DNA from: Synergistaceae bacterium
Lineage (GTDB): Bacteria > Synergistota > Synergistia > Synergistales > Aminobacteriaceae
Assembly (NCBI GenBank): GCA_017447325.1
Contig: JAFSNU010000281.1
Coordinates: forward strand, 1 to 19,236
Direction: 5' to 3'
DNA length: 19,236 nt
Shown in pieces: positions 5,539 to 15,900 of the stretch (the first letter of the stretch is position 1; each line of letters starts with the position of its first letter). Under the pieces are notes generated by a model. The model saw only the letters and a program-made list of their open reading frames with translations, searched no databases and had not been told where the DNA came from. Position numbers and translations under genes: made by a program.

Positions 5539-8500
5539 AAAAGACGGCGTTCATTTCGCTTGCCGGGCAGTCTCTTAGATAACCTGACTGAAGAGTGTAA
5601 GACACAAGAGATTATAGAGCATGTAATGTTCTGCGAATGACAAACCCATGTTCGCCTATCACGGAATGATCAAGACGACTTCAGCTTTCTGCGGTCTGCC
5701 ATGTCATGAGGAAATTTTGGACAAGGACACGACGGGCTGTCAGCTTGAAGTTGAGCTGATGGCTGAGCCGACAGGAATGAAGCTCCATATCGACTACAAC
5801 TCCGGAAAATATTCGCGCTCATTTATTGAAAGTTTTGCAAGTACTTATGAGAACGTCCTAAATCAATTCATGAGCCGAGAATATATTAAAGACATTGAGC
5901 CGGCTGATGAAAAACAGCTTGAAATTTTAGACAGCTTTAATGATACTGAAGTCCCCTATGACGACACGCAGACTATAGTATCACTGTTCAGAAGGGCCGC
6001 GAGTGAAAACGCTGACAGAACGGCAGTGATATTTAAAGATATTAAGCTCACATATCGCGAGTTGGACGACATAACGGAACGTATCGCCGGATATATTGCA
6101 GATAAAGGCCTTGGACGCGGGGACGTCGTATCGATATTAATTCCGCGGGACGAGTATATGCCCACCGCGTCAATCGGGGTATTAAAGTCCGGCTGCGCAT
6201 ATCAGCCGCTTGATCCGACTTATCCGCCGGAGCGTCTAAACTTTATGATTAATGACAGCGGCGCAAAGCTACTCATCACAACCGAAGAGTTAAGACCGTT
6301 AATCACAGATTATAACGGGAACGTGCTGATATTAAGCGAGATAGCGTCACTTCCTGCGGCAAATGCTGAATTGCCTGAGATTAAGCCTGAAGATTTATTC
6401 ATCCTGCTTTACACGTCCGGCTCTACTGGAACGCCCAAGGGTGTAAGGCTCACGCACGGCAATCTCGTCTGCTTTGTCAACTGGTATCACCGTTACTATA
6501 ATTTACAGCCTGAGGACTGCGTTGGGCAATACGCCTCGTATGGCTTTGATGCCTGTATGATGGACATGTATTCGCCGTTGACTATTGGCGCGTCAATGTG
6601 CGTCATTCCTGAGGAGATGCGGCTTGATTTGACGGCTATTAACGAATATCTTGAGAAAAATCATGTTACACACCAGTTCATGACAACTCAAGTCGGGCGC
6701 CAGTTCGCCGTGAATATCGAGAATAAAAGCCTGAAGCACCTATCCGCCGGCGGGGAGAAATTAATATCGCTTGAGCCGCCAAAAGGCTGCACGCTTCATA
6801 ATACTTACGATCCCACTGAAATTACAGTCTCGTCTAATATACGCGAATTGACGCATGATGACGCAGTAACCGTCGGACGTCCGTTGCCGAACGTTAAAGA
6901 ATTTATCGTTGACAGCGACGGCAACGAGCTGCCGTTCGGCGTAGTCGGAGAATTATATATAGGCGGCATCGGCGTTGCTGTCGGCTATCACAACCTTCCG
7001 GAGATGACTGCGGAGCGGTTTATAGACTATCGCGGCACGCGCGTTTATAAGTCCGGCGACTATGCACGCTGGAAGGACGGCGGCAACGTCGAGATACTTG
7101 GACGTAAGGACAATCAGGTCAAGCTTCGCGGCCTGCACATAGAGCGCGGCGAAGTTGAGAGTGCTATAGCGAAGGCCGAGGTCGTGAAGAGCGCCGCTGT
7201 TAAGATTAACTCTATAATATGCATAATATGCGCCTGCTTCACAGCTGACAGACCGATGAATATAGCAGCCGTTCGAGACGAGATCGGCAGGACTTTGACG
7301 AAATACATGGTCCCGACGGCGCGGCTGCAGCTTGACAAGATGCCCATGACACCCAACGGCAAGACGGACTTGCGGGCTTTGCCGGAGGCCGTTATCGAGC
7401 GCAGCGTGTCAGAATCAGCCGCAAACGACGCGGAGCGGGCGTTCTGCAAAATATTCGGAGAGATTTTACAGCTTGAGCAGGTCGGAGCGACTCTTGGCGG
7501 GACATCGCTGTTAGTGACGCGCGTAATGATAGAGGCTGAGAGGGCCGGCTGCCGCGTTACGTTCCAGAACGTGTTCTCCCGTCCTACGCCAAGAATGCTT
7601 GCTGGATTGTTCATTGACGAGGCTAATGCGGCCGCTGAGCCGGAGCATTATGACGAGATACGTGACTACGATTACACGAAACTTCAGGCTATTCTTGACG
7701 CCAATACTTTAGAGAGTTTTAAATCAGGGACACGGCAGCCGCTCGGCTATACTTCTCACCGGCGCGGCGGGCTGTCTCGGCATTCACATACTCCGCGAAT
7801 TTGCGGCAAAGTCTATTGCTTACTGCGCGGCAAGAGCGGTTTCACAGCAGAAGAGCGGTTAAAAGGCCAGCTGTTCTATTACTTTGAAAGGCCGTACGAT
7901 GAGCTATTAGGCAAGCGTCTCTTTATAATTGACGGCGATATCACGAAGCCGATTGATAAACTCCCCGTCTCAACTGTGATTAACTGTGCGGCTGTAGTAA
8001 AGCATTTCTCCGCCGGAACTGACGGAACTGAGATCGAGGACGTAAATATAGGCGGCGTTAGGAATTTAATTGACTATTGCCTTGCGAATAACGCACGTTT
8101 AATTCAGGTCTCGACCATGAGCACCGTCAGCATGGGCATGAGCAACGGCGAAGTTTTCAAAGAAGGCCGGATGATCGGCGAGCGCGACTTATATTTTAAT
8201 CAGCTGTTGCACTCTAAATTTTTGGCGGAGCGTCTTGTGCTTGAGGCTGTGGCTGATAAAGGCTTTGGCGGCACGGTATTCAGACGGCGAGTTCCAGATT
8301 AATAACGTCACGAATTCAGCTATGGCGCTGCTTGGCGTTTGTCCCTATGAGCAGCTTGACGTGCCGATGGAATTCTCGCCGATTGACGAAGTTGCAAAGG
8401 CGATATTAATTCTCAGCCGGACACCGCGCGAGTGCGTTATCTTCCGCCCGTACAATCACAACGCCATTTTATCGGGCAACGTGTTTAAAGAAATGGCGAA

Positions 8501-8751
8501 ACTGGGGCTTCCCGTGAGGCCTGTCGAACGTGAGGACTTTGACGCAGCAATGGCTAAGGCCGGCGATGACCCAGTGAAAGCTAAGCTATTAACCAGTATG
8601 CTGGCCTATCAGAGCGGCGGCAAGCACGGCGCACACATCCCGCGCCATAATACTTATACAATGCAGGTGCTTTATAGGGCCGGTGACGTCATGGGACTAC
8701 GTGTCACAGTTCATCAGCGTCATTAAGGCTCTGGGATTCTTTGAATTCTAA
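5539..8751 (+). pseudogene. Decayed NRPS module: partial C, A, T and terminal reductase domains
   Basis: Only the end of a condensation domain remains (shifted pieces 5539-5660, then FAYHG and the LEVELMAEPTG region). The adenylation domain follows in the long frame 5648-8302: A3 YTSGSTGTPKGV (about residues 254-266), A5 NTYDPTE (385-391, Asp where Gly is usual), A7 YKSGDYARWKDGG, A8 LRGLHIERGEVE and A10 MTPNGKTDL. The carrier protein has LGGTSLLV with Ser620 for phosphopantetheine. A NAD(P)H thioester-reductase domain follows, but its Rossmann motif LLTGAAGCLG is readable only in another frame (about 7745-7800). Further shifts occur near 8275 and 8690; the true end is ALGFFEF, TAA 8749. Intact relatives release peptides as aldehydes or alcohols. 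With at least five disruptions it is surely non-functional, though an A-T fragment could still be translated. Confidence 0.85.
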
Positions 8752-8767
8752 AGGCTTTTATTTAATC

Positions 8768-8796
8768 GGCGAAAGCCCAGCATTTAGGGCTTCGCC
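8768..8796 (+). terminator. Intrinsic terminator behind the NRPS remnant
   Basis: GGCGAA-a-GCCC (8768-8778) pairs with GGGC-TTCGCC (8787-8796) with only one bulged A and an 8-nt loop: a strong GC-rich hairpin 17 nt after the NRPS stop. The T-tract that follows is poor (ATTTATT). Confidence 0.5.
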
Positions 8797-8805
8797 ATTT
8801 ATTAA

Positions 8806-8961
8806 GCTTGCGCGACTATTATATTGCCTCAGGCTGGCATTCCATGCTGCTTAACTCAAAGGCTTAAGAAATACGGCTATGCTAACGGCGAACCGGACGG
8901 TTATATCTGCGAGACGCCCGTCTTCGAACTCGTACCCATGTTACTTAATGCGCTATTCTAA
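8806..8961 (+). pseudogene. Orphan C-terminal coding fragment, unrecognised
   Basis: The frame is open for 51 codons after a stop at 8803 and ends at TAA 8959. It has no start codon or ribosome-binding site near its beginning. The tail reads YGYANGEPDGYICETP then VFELVPMLLNALF, which looks protein-like rather than random. It could be the end of a lost gene next to the NRPS. The family is not recognised, and it may be chance. Confidence 0.3.
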
Positions 8962-10160
8962 AATTTAATTAAGCTGCGCTTTAATATCCCGTTCATGCAC
9001 GCGATCGCGACGCCGTAATTAACAATTTCAACTCCGGCCTCGCAGGCTTTATTAATTCTGTTCGCCATCTCGCGGTCATTAAGCATACAGCCGCCGCAGT
9101 GAATTATTAAATCATAATTCTTAAGCTCGTCTAAGTCCGGGAACTCGCCGCCGGATGTAAATTTAAATTCTGGAACAGCTTTCGTGAATTTCTTAATTAA
9201 AGCCGGAATCTTAACCGTGCCTATGTCGCCGCATTGTCTGTGATGCGTGCAGCCTTCCGAAATTAAAACTTTGTCGCCGGGCTTCAAGCTTGATAATTTA
9301 TTCGCGCCGCGAACTAAAGTCTTTAAGTCGCCTTTATATCTCGCGAATAAGATCGAGAAGGACGTTAAATAAATATCGCTCGGCGTGTCTTGATCAACGC
9401 GTTTAAATGCCTGCGAGTCAGTGACGACTATTTTAGGCTTTATAAATTTTAAAATATCTTTCAGCTCTTCCGGCTGGCAAGTTAAAGCTATACAATGCGC
9501 GTCGAGTATATCCCGTATCACTTGCTGCTGCGGCAAAATCAAACGGCCTTTCGGCGCACTCTCGTCGATCGGAATGACTAACACGACTATATCATTAGGC
9601 TCTAATAAGTCTGCAATTAAACGCTTGTCATTAACGGCCTTGCTCTTCGCGAGCGCGGCGATCTTAATTTTTAAATTTTCTATATTAAGTCCGTTTAACG
9701 CGCTAACATAAATTTCATTTTCACGCTCCGGCTCCGGCACTTCAAGCAATAAATCAGCTTTGTTATGCGCAATTATATACGGTATATTTCTTTCGTTGAA
9801 TAAATTTATTAAGTCTTGATTAAAGTTTACATTAAAATCATTTTCCGGATTAATCGAGTTCACAACCAAGACCGCTATATCGCACTGCGCTAAAATCTCG
9901 CGGGTCTTCTTGACGCGAAGCTCGCCTAAAATTTCAGAATCGTCGTCGAAGCCAGGCGTGTCGATAATTAATACCGGCCCGAGCGGCAATAACTCCATAG
10001 CCTTTTTAACCGGGTCTGTAGTAGTGCCTTTAATCTCGCTCACTACGGACAAGTTTTGCCCCGTGATTTTATTCACGAGGCTCGACTTTCCAGCGTTGCG
10101 TATTCCGAAAAATCCTATATGAACTCTCTCGCCCGACGGCGTTTCATTTAAACTTGACAT
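8958..10160 (-). CDS. hydF: HydF, GTPase scaffold for [FeFe]-hydrogenase maturation
   Basis: HydF carries the 2Fe precursor built by HydE and HydG and inserts it into apo-HydA in the cytoplasm. This 400-residue protein has the GTPase motifs GIRNAGKS (G1, 19-26), TTTDP (G2, about 46-50), DTPG (G3, 67-70), NKAD (G4, 133-136) and SALNG (G5, about 153). The C-terminal cluster-binding set CxH...HCxxC is intact: Cys304, His306, His354, Cys355 and Cys358. It lies 19 nt downstream of hydG. There is no Shine-Dalgarno in that AT-only gap, so translation may be coupled or rely on an unstructured leader. Its stop overlaps the end of the orphan plus-strand fragment, marking the boundary between chromosome and decayed island. 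Confidence 0.97.
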   Translation of the reverse strand: MSSLNETPSGERVHIGFFGIRNAGKSSLVNKITGQNLSVVSEIKGTTTDPVKKAMELLPLGPVLIIDTPGFDDDSEILGELRVKKTREILAQCDIAVLVVNSINPENDFNVNFNQDLINLFNERNIPYIIAHNKADLLLEVPEPERENEIYVSALNGLNIENLKIKIAALAKSKAVNDKRLIADLLEPNDIVVLVIPIDESAPKGRLILPQQQVIRDILDAHCIALTCQPEELKDILKFIKPKIVVTDSQAFKRVDQDTPSDIYLTSFSILFARYKGDLKTLVRGANKLSSLKPGDKVLISEGCTHHRQCGDIGTVKIPALIKKFTKAVPEFKFTSGGEFPDLDELKNYDLIIHCGGCMLNDREMANRINKACEAGVEIVNYGVAIACMNGILKRSLIKF

Positions 10161-10179
10161 TATTAATTATTTAAAATAT

Positions 10180-11637
10180 TTAAAATCTAAAATCGCGCTT
10201 GTCGGAATTTTTAATTAATTCGATATTCTCACGAGCGACCTTGCGCGTGTTCTCATTCGGAATTTTCTCAAGCTCTCGCTCTATCATCTCATAGCCTTTT
10301 GCTCGCGTCTCAGGCTTTGCGTAGTCAACTAAATATTCGGCTAAAGTCATTAACGCGTTCGGATGACAGAAATTTAAAATCTGCCCGGACTTGCAGAAGC
10401 TCATGAACCGGTCGCCCGTTCTTCCCGCGCGATAACAGGCAGTGCAGAATGACGGTATATGACCGTTGTCTATCAGCCATGCGATAACTTCGTCCAAAGT
10501 TCTTTGATCTGACACATCGAACTGCTCGGTGTCATGCGGACGTTCTTCCTGCGTGTATCCGCCGACTGAAGTTCGAGAGCCGCCGCTGACCTGCGAAATT
10601 CCAACTCTTAACATTTTAGATCTCACGGCCTCATTCTCTCGCGTTGAGACTATCATTCCAGTGTAAGGCACGGCAATTCTAATGCATGCGGCGATTTTAG
10701 TAAAAATCTCGTCGGGAATTGAATTATTAAAGTCGTCAGGATTAATATCGTCGGCTGGCTTGACGCGCGGCACGCTTATCGTGTGCGGCCCTACGCCCTG
10801 CGTTGCTTCAAGATGCTCGGCGTGCATTAATAATCCTGCGAACTCATATTTATAGCCCTCAAGTCCAAATAAAACTCCAAGGCCTACGTCGTCAATACCG
10901 CCCTGCATTGCCCTGTCCATTGCCTCAGTGTGATAATTATAATCATGCTTCGGCCCGGTCGGATGCAGCTCTAAATAACGTTCTTTATTGTAAGTCTCTT
11001 GAAATAAAATATATGTGCCTATGCCGGCTTCTTTAAGTTTTCGATAATTCTCGACCGTCGTCGCGGCTATGTTCACGTTCACGCGTCTAATATCGCCGTT
11101 CTTGTGATGAACGCTGTAAATAGTTTTAATGCAGTCCAAAATATATTCAATCGGATTATTAACCGGGTCTTCGCCGGACTCTATTGCAAGTCTCTTGTGT
11201 CCCATGTCCTGAAGCGCAATTACTTCGGCCTTGACTTCATCCTGCGTTAACTTCTTTCGGGGTATAGTCTTATTTTTCGTGTGATACGGGCAGTACAAGC
11301 AGCCGTTAATGCAATAATTAGACAAATACAGCGGCGCAAACAAAACTATTCTATTGCCGTAAAACGCTAATTTAATCTCTTCGGCGACTTCGTACATCTT
11401 CGCAATTTTATCAGGCAGCTCACAGGCTAATAACACGCTCGCCTCTCTATGCGTCAAGCCGGAGCAGTGACAGCCCTTGCCGTTAGCATTAATTTTAGGC
11501 CGAGCCTTCTCGAGCAATGCGTCTATTAATTCAACATTATTTTTATTTGCTTCAGCGTATTCAAGCGTCGCTAAAATCTCGTCATGATTAATAAATTCGT
11601 CGGCGCATAAAGACTTCACGTTATACTCAAAACTCAT
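10180..11637 (-). CDS. hydG: HydG, radical-SAM tyrosine lyase for H-cluster assembly
   Basis: HydG cleaves tyrosine to p-cresol and a glycine-derived fragment that yields the CO and CN ligands of the hydrogenase H-cluster. At 485 residues it has the expected length. The radical-SAM CX3CX2C is at Cys109, Cys113 and Cys116 (CINGCLYC). The second-cluster motif CX2CX22C is at Cys398, Cys401 and Cys424, which separates HydG from its relative ThiH. GESGEDP-like (153-158) and SGGSRTSVGGY (351-361) segments are also typical. A GAGGGGG stretch lies about 11 nt before the ATG. It heads a hydG-hydF operon; hydE and the hydrogenase genes are not in the window. It diverges from the RND pump genes. Confidence 0.97.
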   Translation of the reverse strand: MSFEYNVKSLCADEFINHDEILATLEYAEANKNNVELIDALLEKARPKINANGKGCHCSGLTHREASVLLACELPDKIAKMYEVAEEIKLAFYGNRIVLFAPLYLSNYCINGCLYCPYHTKNKTIPRKKLTQDEVKAEVIALQDMGHKRLAIESGEDPVNNPIEYILDCIKTIYSVHHKNGDIRRVNVNIAATTVENYRKLKEAGIGTYILFQETYNKERYLELHPTGPKHDYNYHTEAMDRAMQGGIDDVGLGVLFGLEGYKYEFAGLLMHAEHLEATQGVGPHTISVPRVKPADDINPDDFNNSIPDEIFTKIAACIRIAVPYTGMIVSTRENEAVRSKMLRVGISQVSGGSRTSVGGYTQEERPHDTEQFDVSDQRTLDEVIAWLIDNGHIPSFCTACYRAGRTGDRFMSFCKSGQILNFCHPNALMTLAEYLVDYAKPETRAKGYEMIERELEKIPNENTRKVARENIELIKNSDKRDFRF

Positions 11638-11715
11638 TTTAAAATTATCCCCCTCAACTTTCGGGTCAGAATTTTATTTAATTAAATCTTTCCCGTTAGA
11701 ATTAATATTATAAAT

Positions 11716-11726
11716 TATAATATAAT
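11716..11726 (+). promoter_or_regulatory. Possible promoter for the RND efflux operon
   Basis: Two overlapping TATAAT hexamers (11716-11721 and 11721-11726) lie about 40-50 nt before the adaptor gene in the divergent 129-nt gap with hydG. A TTAGAA at 11696-11701 is a weak -35 with poor spacing. The region is nearly all A/T, so chance matches are likely. No operator palindrome was seen. Confidence 0.3.
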
Positions 11727-11766
11727 TTAATTTAAATTAAAGCAAAGCGAGTGAAAATTTTCTATC

Positions 11767-12966
11767 ATGAAGAAGTTTTTGCAGATTGTAATCGGCATTG
11801 CAGTTATAATTGCAATTTGTTTCGGACTGGGCAAGCTCAGGCCTACGCGCGAGCAAGCTCCAGAGCCGGAAGTAATAAGGCCGGTTAGAGCAATTCGTAT
11901 TATGAATAATTCTAACGCGAATTACGTCAAGAATTATTTCGGAACGTTGCGGGGCGGCAGGCGCGTTGACTTGTCGTTCAGGGTCTCAGGCACTTTAAAC
12001 AAAATCTTAATCGACAAGGGCGCGAGTGTTAAGAAGGGCGATTTATTAGCAGTGCTTGACAAGCGGGATTTTAATACAAATCTTAAGCAGGCTCAGAGCG
12101 CACAGGCTCAGGCTCATGCGCAGTATAACGACGCTGTGACAAATTTCAGGCGTTATGAGAATTTGTACAAGCAGCGCGCTGTGTCTAAAGCTCAGTACGA
12201 TGCGGCAAAGACGCAAGTTGAAGTTACTCGCTCAGCCATGAACGCCGCAGCAGCTAAGACGGCTTCAGTGCGCGACGCTTTAAAAGACACGGAACTTCGA
12301 GCTCCGTTTGACGGAGTTATCGCTGACAGAATGGTCGAAAACTTTCAGGACATCAACGCGAAGCAGGCGATTTTCAGCTTGCAGGATATATCGACGCTTG
12401 AAATCGTGTTTAATATCCCTGACAACGATATTTTATTATCGCCATTGCCGAATGACGTGTCGCTTGAAAAGATGACAGCGAACGACGGCGAGAAGTTATT
12501 CAGGCTCAGGGCACGTTTCGAGGCAATTCCTGACAGAGAATATACGTTAAAATTGAAGGAGTTCACGGCTCAAGCTGACGCGCGGACTAACACTTATCCG
12601 GTCACGGCGACGATGCCCCAGCAAGAGGACCTGACGTTTCTGCCGGGCATGGCCGTTAACGTCGAAGCGGTGTTTTTCCCGGAGTTAGTAGCGGCGACGA
12701 GCGGCGGCGAGAATAAATATATAGTTCCGGCGGCGGCGATTTTAAATTTAAACAACAAGAATTACGTTTGGAGATTTAACAGCTTTGGAGCGGGGAATAA
12801 CACCGGCGAAGTTTCGCGCGTTGAGATAAATATAGTAGGTCCCAAGAACGGCGGCGCTTTTGAAATCGAGAGCGACAAATTAAACAATCAGGATGTTATA
12901 GTGACGGCCGGCGTGAATTTCCTGCGCGACAATCAGACAGTTCGTGTATTCAGCGAGGCTAAGTAA
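11767..12966 (+). CDS. RND efflux periplasmic adaptor (membrane fusion protein)
   Basis: This 399-residue AcrA/HlyD-type adaptor links an inner-membrane RND pump to an outer-membrane channel. Residues 5-22 form an N-terminal membrane anchor; there is no lipobox. A lipoyl-like half follows (about 63-102, RVSGTLNKILIDKGASVKKG). Next come an Ala/Gln-rich coiled-coil hairpin (about 103-180), the returning lipoyl half (ELRAPFDGVIADR) and beta-barrel and membrane-proximal domains to the end. The start ATG lacks a good Shine-Dalgarno (only a weak GCGAGTG upstream), but no better start exists. It ends 6 nt before the pump gene, so the two form one operon. No outer-membrane channel gene or TetR-type regulator is adjacent. 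Confidence 0.93.
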   Translation: MKKFLQIVIGIAVIIAICFGLGKLRPTREQAPEPEVIRPVRAIRIMNNSNANYVKNYFGTLRGGRRVDLSFRVSGTLNKILIDKGASVKKGDLLAVLDKRDFNTNLKQAQSAQAQAHAQYNDAVTNFRRYENLYKQRAVSKAQYDAAKTQVEVTRSAMNAAAAKTASVRDALKDTELRAPFDGVIADRMVENFQDINAKQAIFSLQDISTLEIVFNIPDNDILLSPLPNDVSLEKMTANDGEKLFRLRARFEAIPDREYTLKLKEFTAQADARTNTYPVTATMPQQEDLTFLPGMAVNVEAVFFPELVAATSGGENKYIVPAAAILNLNNKNYVWRFNSFGAGNNTGEVSRVEINIVGPKNGGAFEIESDKLNNQDVIVTAGVNFLRDNQTVRVFSEAK

Positions 12967-12972
12967 ATTAAA

Positions 12973-15900
12973 ATGGATATTGCACGTGCGAGTATCAAAC
13001 GCAGGTTAGTAGTTTTATTTATATGCGTTGTCATGGCTGTTGCCGGAATTGCGGCGTATTTTGAGATAGGCAAGCTTGAGGATCCGAGTTTCACTATCAA
13101 GACTGCCGTTATATCTGCAGCATATCCCGGCGCGAGTTCTTACGAAGTTGAGCAGGAAGTCACGGCGCGAATTGAGGACGCTGTCCAGGCGATGGGTGAA
13201 GTCAAGCGTATTAAATCGAACTCTTATCCCAACATGGCGACGATTTACGTTGATATTAAAGACGAATACACTTCGAAAGAGCTGCCGCAAATCTGGGACA
13301 AGCTAAGGCAGAAAGTCAACGACGCTCAGATTAATATGCCTTCGGGCTGTGTGATAAATATTAATAACGATTACGGCGATGTTTACGGGCAATATTACGC
13401 GCTTGTCGGCGACGGCTACACGATGAAAGAGTTATGGGACTATGCGGACTTTCTAAAGAAGAATTTAGTTTTGGTTCCGGGCGTTGCGAGTGTGAAAATT
13501 TTGGGCGAACAGGCCGAGAGCATTTATATTGAGTTCACGGCGAGCCGCCTTGCTGCTATAGGTCTGTCGCCCGAGACTGTAATAAATATTTTAAATCAGC
13601 AAAATAGTCTTTCGGCTGTAGGACAGGCTGAGTTCGGCGATCGTTATATCAGAATTTCGCCGACGGGAGCTATATTTAACGTTGAAGATATAGATGACTT
13701 AATTATCGGAGGTTCGGGCGGAAATTTGACGAGGCTTCGCGACATTGCGAGCGTAAGGCGCGGCTATGTTGAAAATCAAAGCTTGAAGATGAAATTTAAC
13801 GGGCGGCCGGCTTTAGGCTTGGGCATATCATGCGTCGAGGGCGGCAATGTCGTTACCATGGGAAACGCTGTCAAAGCCAGATTGAAAGAGCTTGAAGAAT
13901 TTAGACCTGTCGGAATTGAGCTTAATGAAATTTATATGCAGTCTGATCAGGTCGCCAAGTCTGTTAATGACTTTATTATAAATTTAATAGAGTCGCTGGC
14001 TATAGTTGTAGGCGTGTTGTTAATATTTATGGGACTGCGCTCGGGCTTGATAATCGGAGCAGTTTTATTATTGACAGTTGCGGGAACTTTGGCAATCATG
14101 AACGCGTCCGGAATATTTTTGCAGAGTGTTTCGCTTGCGGCGTTAATAATTGCGTTAGGCTCGCTTGTTGATAATGCTATAGTCGTAACTGAAGGAATGC
14201 TTGTCGGAGTTGAGCGCGGAATGACACTCGAGGACGCGGCGAGCGACACGGTTAATGGCTCTGTCTGGGCGATGCTCGGCGGAACTATAATAGCAGTCTT
14301 AGCGTTCGCGCCGATTGGACTTTCGCCTGACTCGACCGGCGAATTTTGCCGCAGCTTGTTTCAAGTTATAGGCATCTCTATGATATTAAGCTGGGTTACA
14401 GCTGTAACTATAACGCCGGTGTTCGGCAAGATAGGCCTTAAAGTTAAAGTTATTGACGCGTCTAATTCTAATCAGGAAGACCCGTACGATAAATTTTTAT
14501 TTAGAGCTTATAAAGCATTTTTAAAGGGTTGTTTAAAATATAAATATATAACTTTGCTTGCGACTATCGGACTATTTGCCGGAGCTCTATGGCTGTTAAC
14601 GCAACTGGACATGTCGTTCTTCCCTGACGCTGACAGTGTATATTTTACGGCTGATATATACAGCGATGAAGGCACGTCGATTAACGAGCAGGAGAGACGC
14701 GCGGACAGACTTGTAAATTATTTAATCACGAAGCCTGAAGTTAAACAAATTTCGGAATTTGTAGGCGGCGGCGGCTTGAGATTTATGCTGACGTACTCTC
14801 CGCCGGAATCTAACACTGCATACGCGCAGTTATTAGTCGAGCTTAAAAATTCTGAAAATGCGCGGAAAGTATTTTTAGACGCACAAAGATATATTGACGA
14901 AGAGATGCCTGAGATGTCCGGCGTATGCAAAATGTTCTCGAAAGGAAGCGGCGGCGGCCCGAAGATTGAAGCGAGATTTTACGGCTGGGAGACGGACGCG
15001 TTAAGAGCTTTGGCCGAACAGGCACGGCAGATTTTAGAGGACGACCCCGCTCATAATTTCGTGCGCACTAACTGGCGGTCGCGCGTCGAAGTGTTAAGGC
15101 CGAAAATTTTAAAAGATCAGATGCAGAACTTAGGCCTTACGAGACCGGCGATTAATCGAGCTATATTAGAGGCTACCGGCGGTGCTGCTGTCGGAGCGTT
15201 TAGAGACGGGGACAAGTCGCTTGAAATTAAAGCCGCGTTTACGCCTGAAGAGCGCAATAATGTCGAGCTTATGCGTTCGCTGCCGATATGGGCTCCTGCG
15301 TCGAACGCGTCCGTGCCTTTGGGAAGTTTGTTCTCAGCTTTCGAGACTGTTTACGAGGATAATATTATAATTCACAGAAATCGAGAGCGCGTTATAACAA
15401 TCGAGGCCGATACCAAGCTTGGCGAGAACGCAAACGCCATGTTAAGCCGCGTTGAAAGCAAAATTAAAAATATAAAATTACCCATGGGGTATAGATTTGA
15501 ATGGGGCGGAGAATACGAATCATCCAACGACGCAATGGGCGGAATGCAGAAATTATTTTTGCCCGTTATAGTCTTAATGTTCATGATAATCGTATTTTTG
15601 TTTAACGGGTTCAAGCAGCCGATTATTATATTCGCGGCTGTGCCGTTAATTTTAATCGGCGTCGCGCTGGGCTTGTATATCGCTGATATGTCTTTAAGCT
15701 TCTTGGCTATAGTCGGAGTGTTAAGCCTCGTCGGAATGCTGGTCAAAAATTCTATAGTGTTATTGGATCAAGTCAGCGCGGACTTCGACGCGGGACATGA
15801 CAAATATAATGCGATAGTTGACGACGCTGTGAGCAGATTGCGTCCGGTTGCGATGTCGGCACTGACTACAGTTCTCGGAATGATACCGTTAATATGGGAC

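Noticed and set aside
7114..7614. 166-codon minus-strand open frame
   Set aside because: It is antisense to the NRPS A-T region, which has clear family motifs; no ribosome-binding site or recognisable protein features.
13076..15746. Several open frames of 60-124 codons on both strands
   Set aside because: They are frame shadows of the RND pump gene, with composition dictated by its codons.
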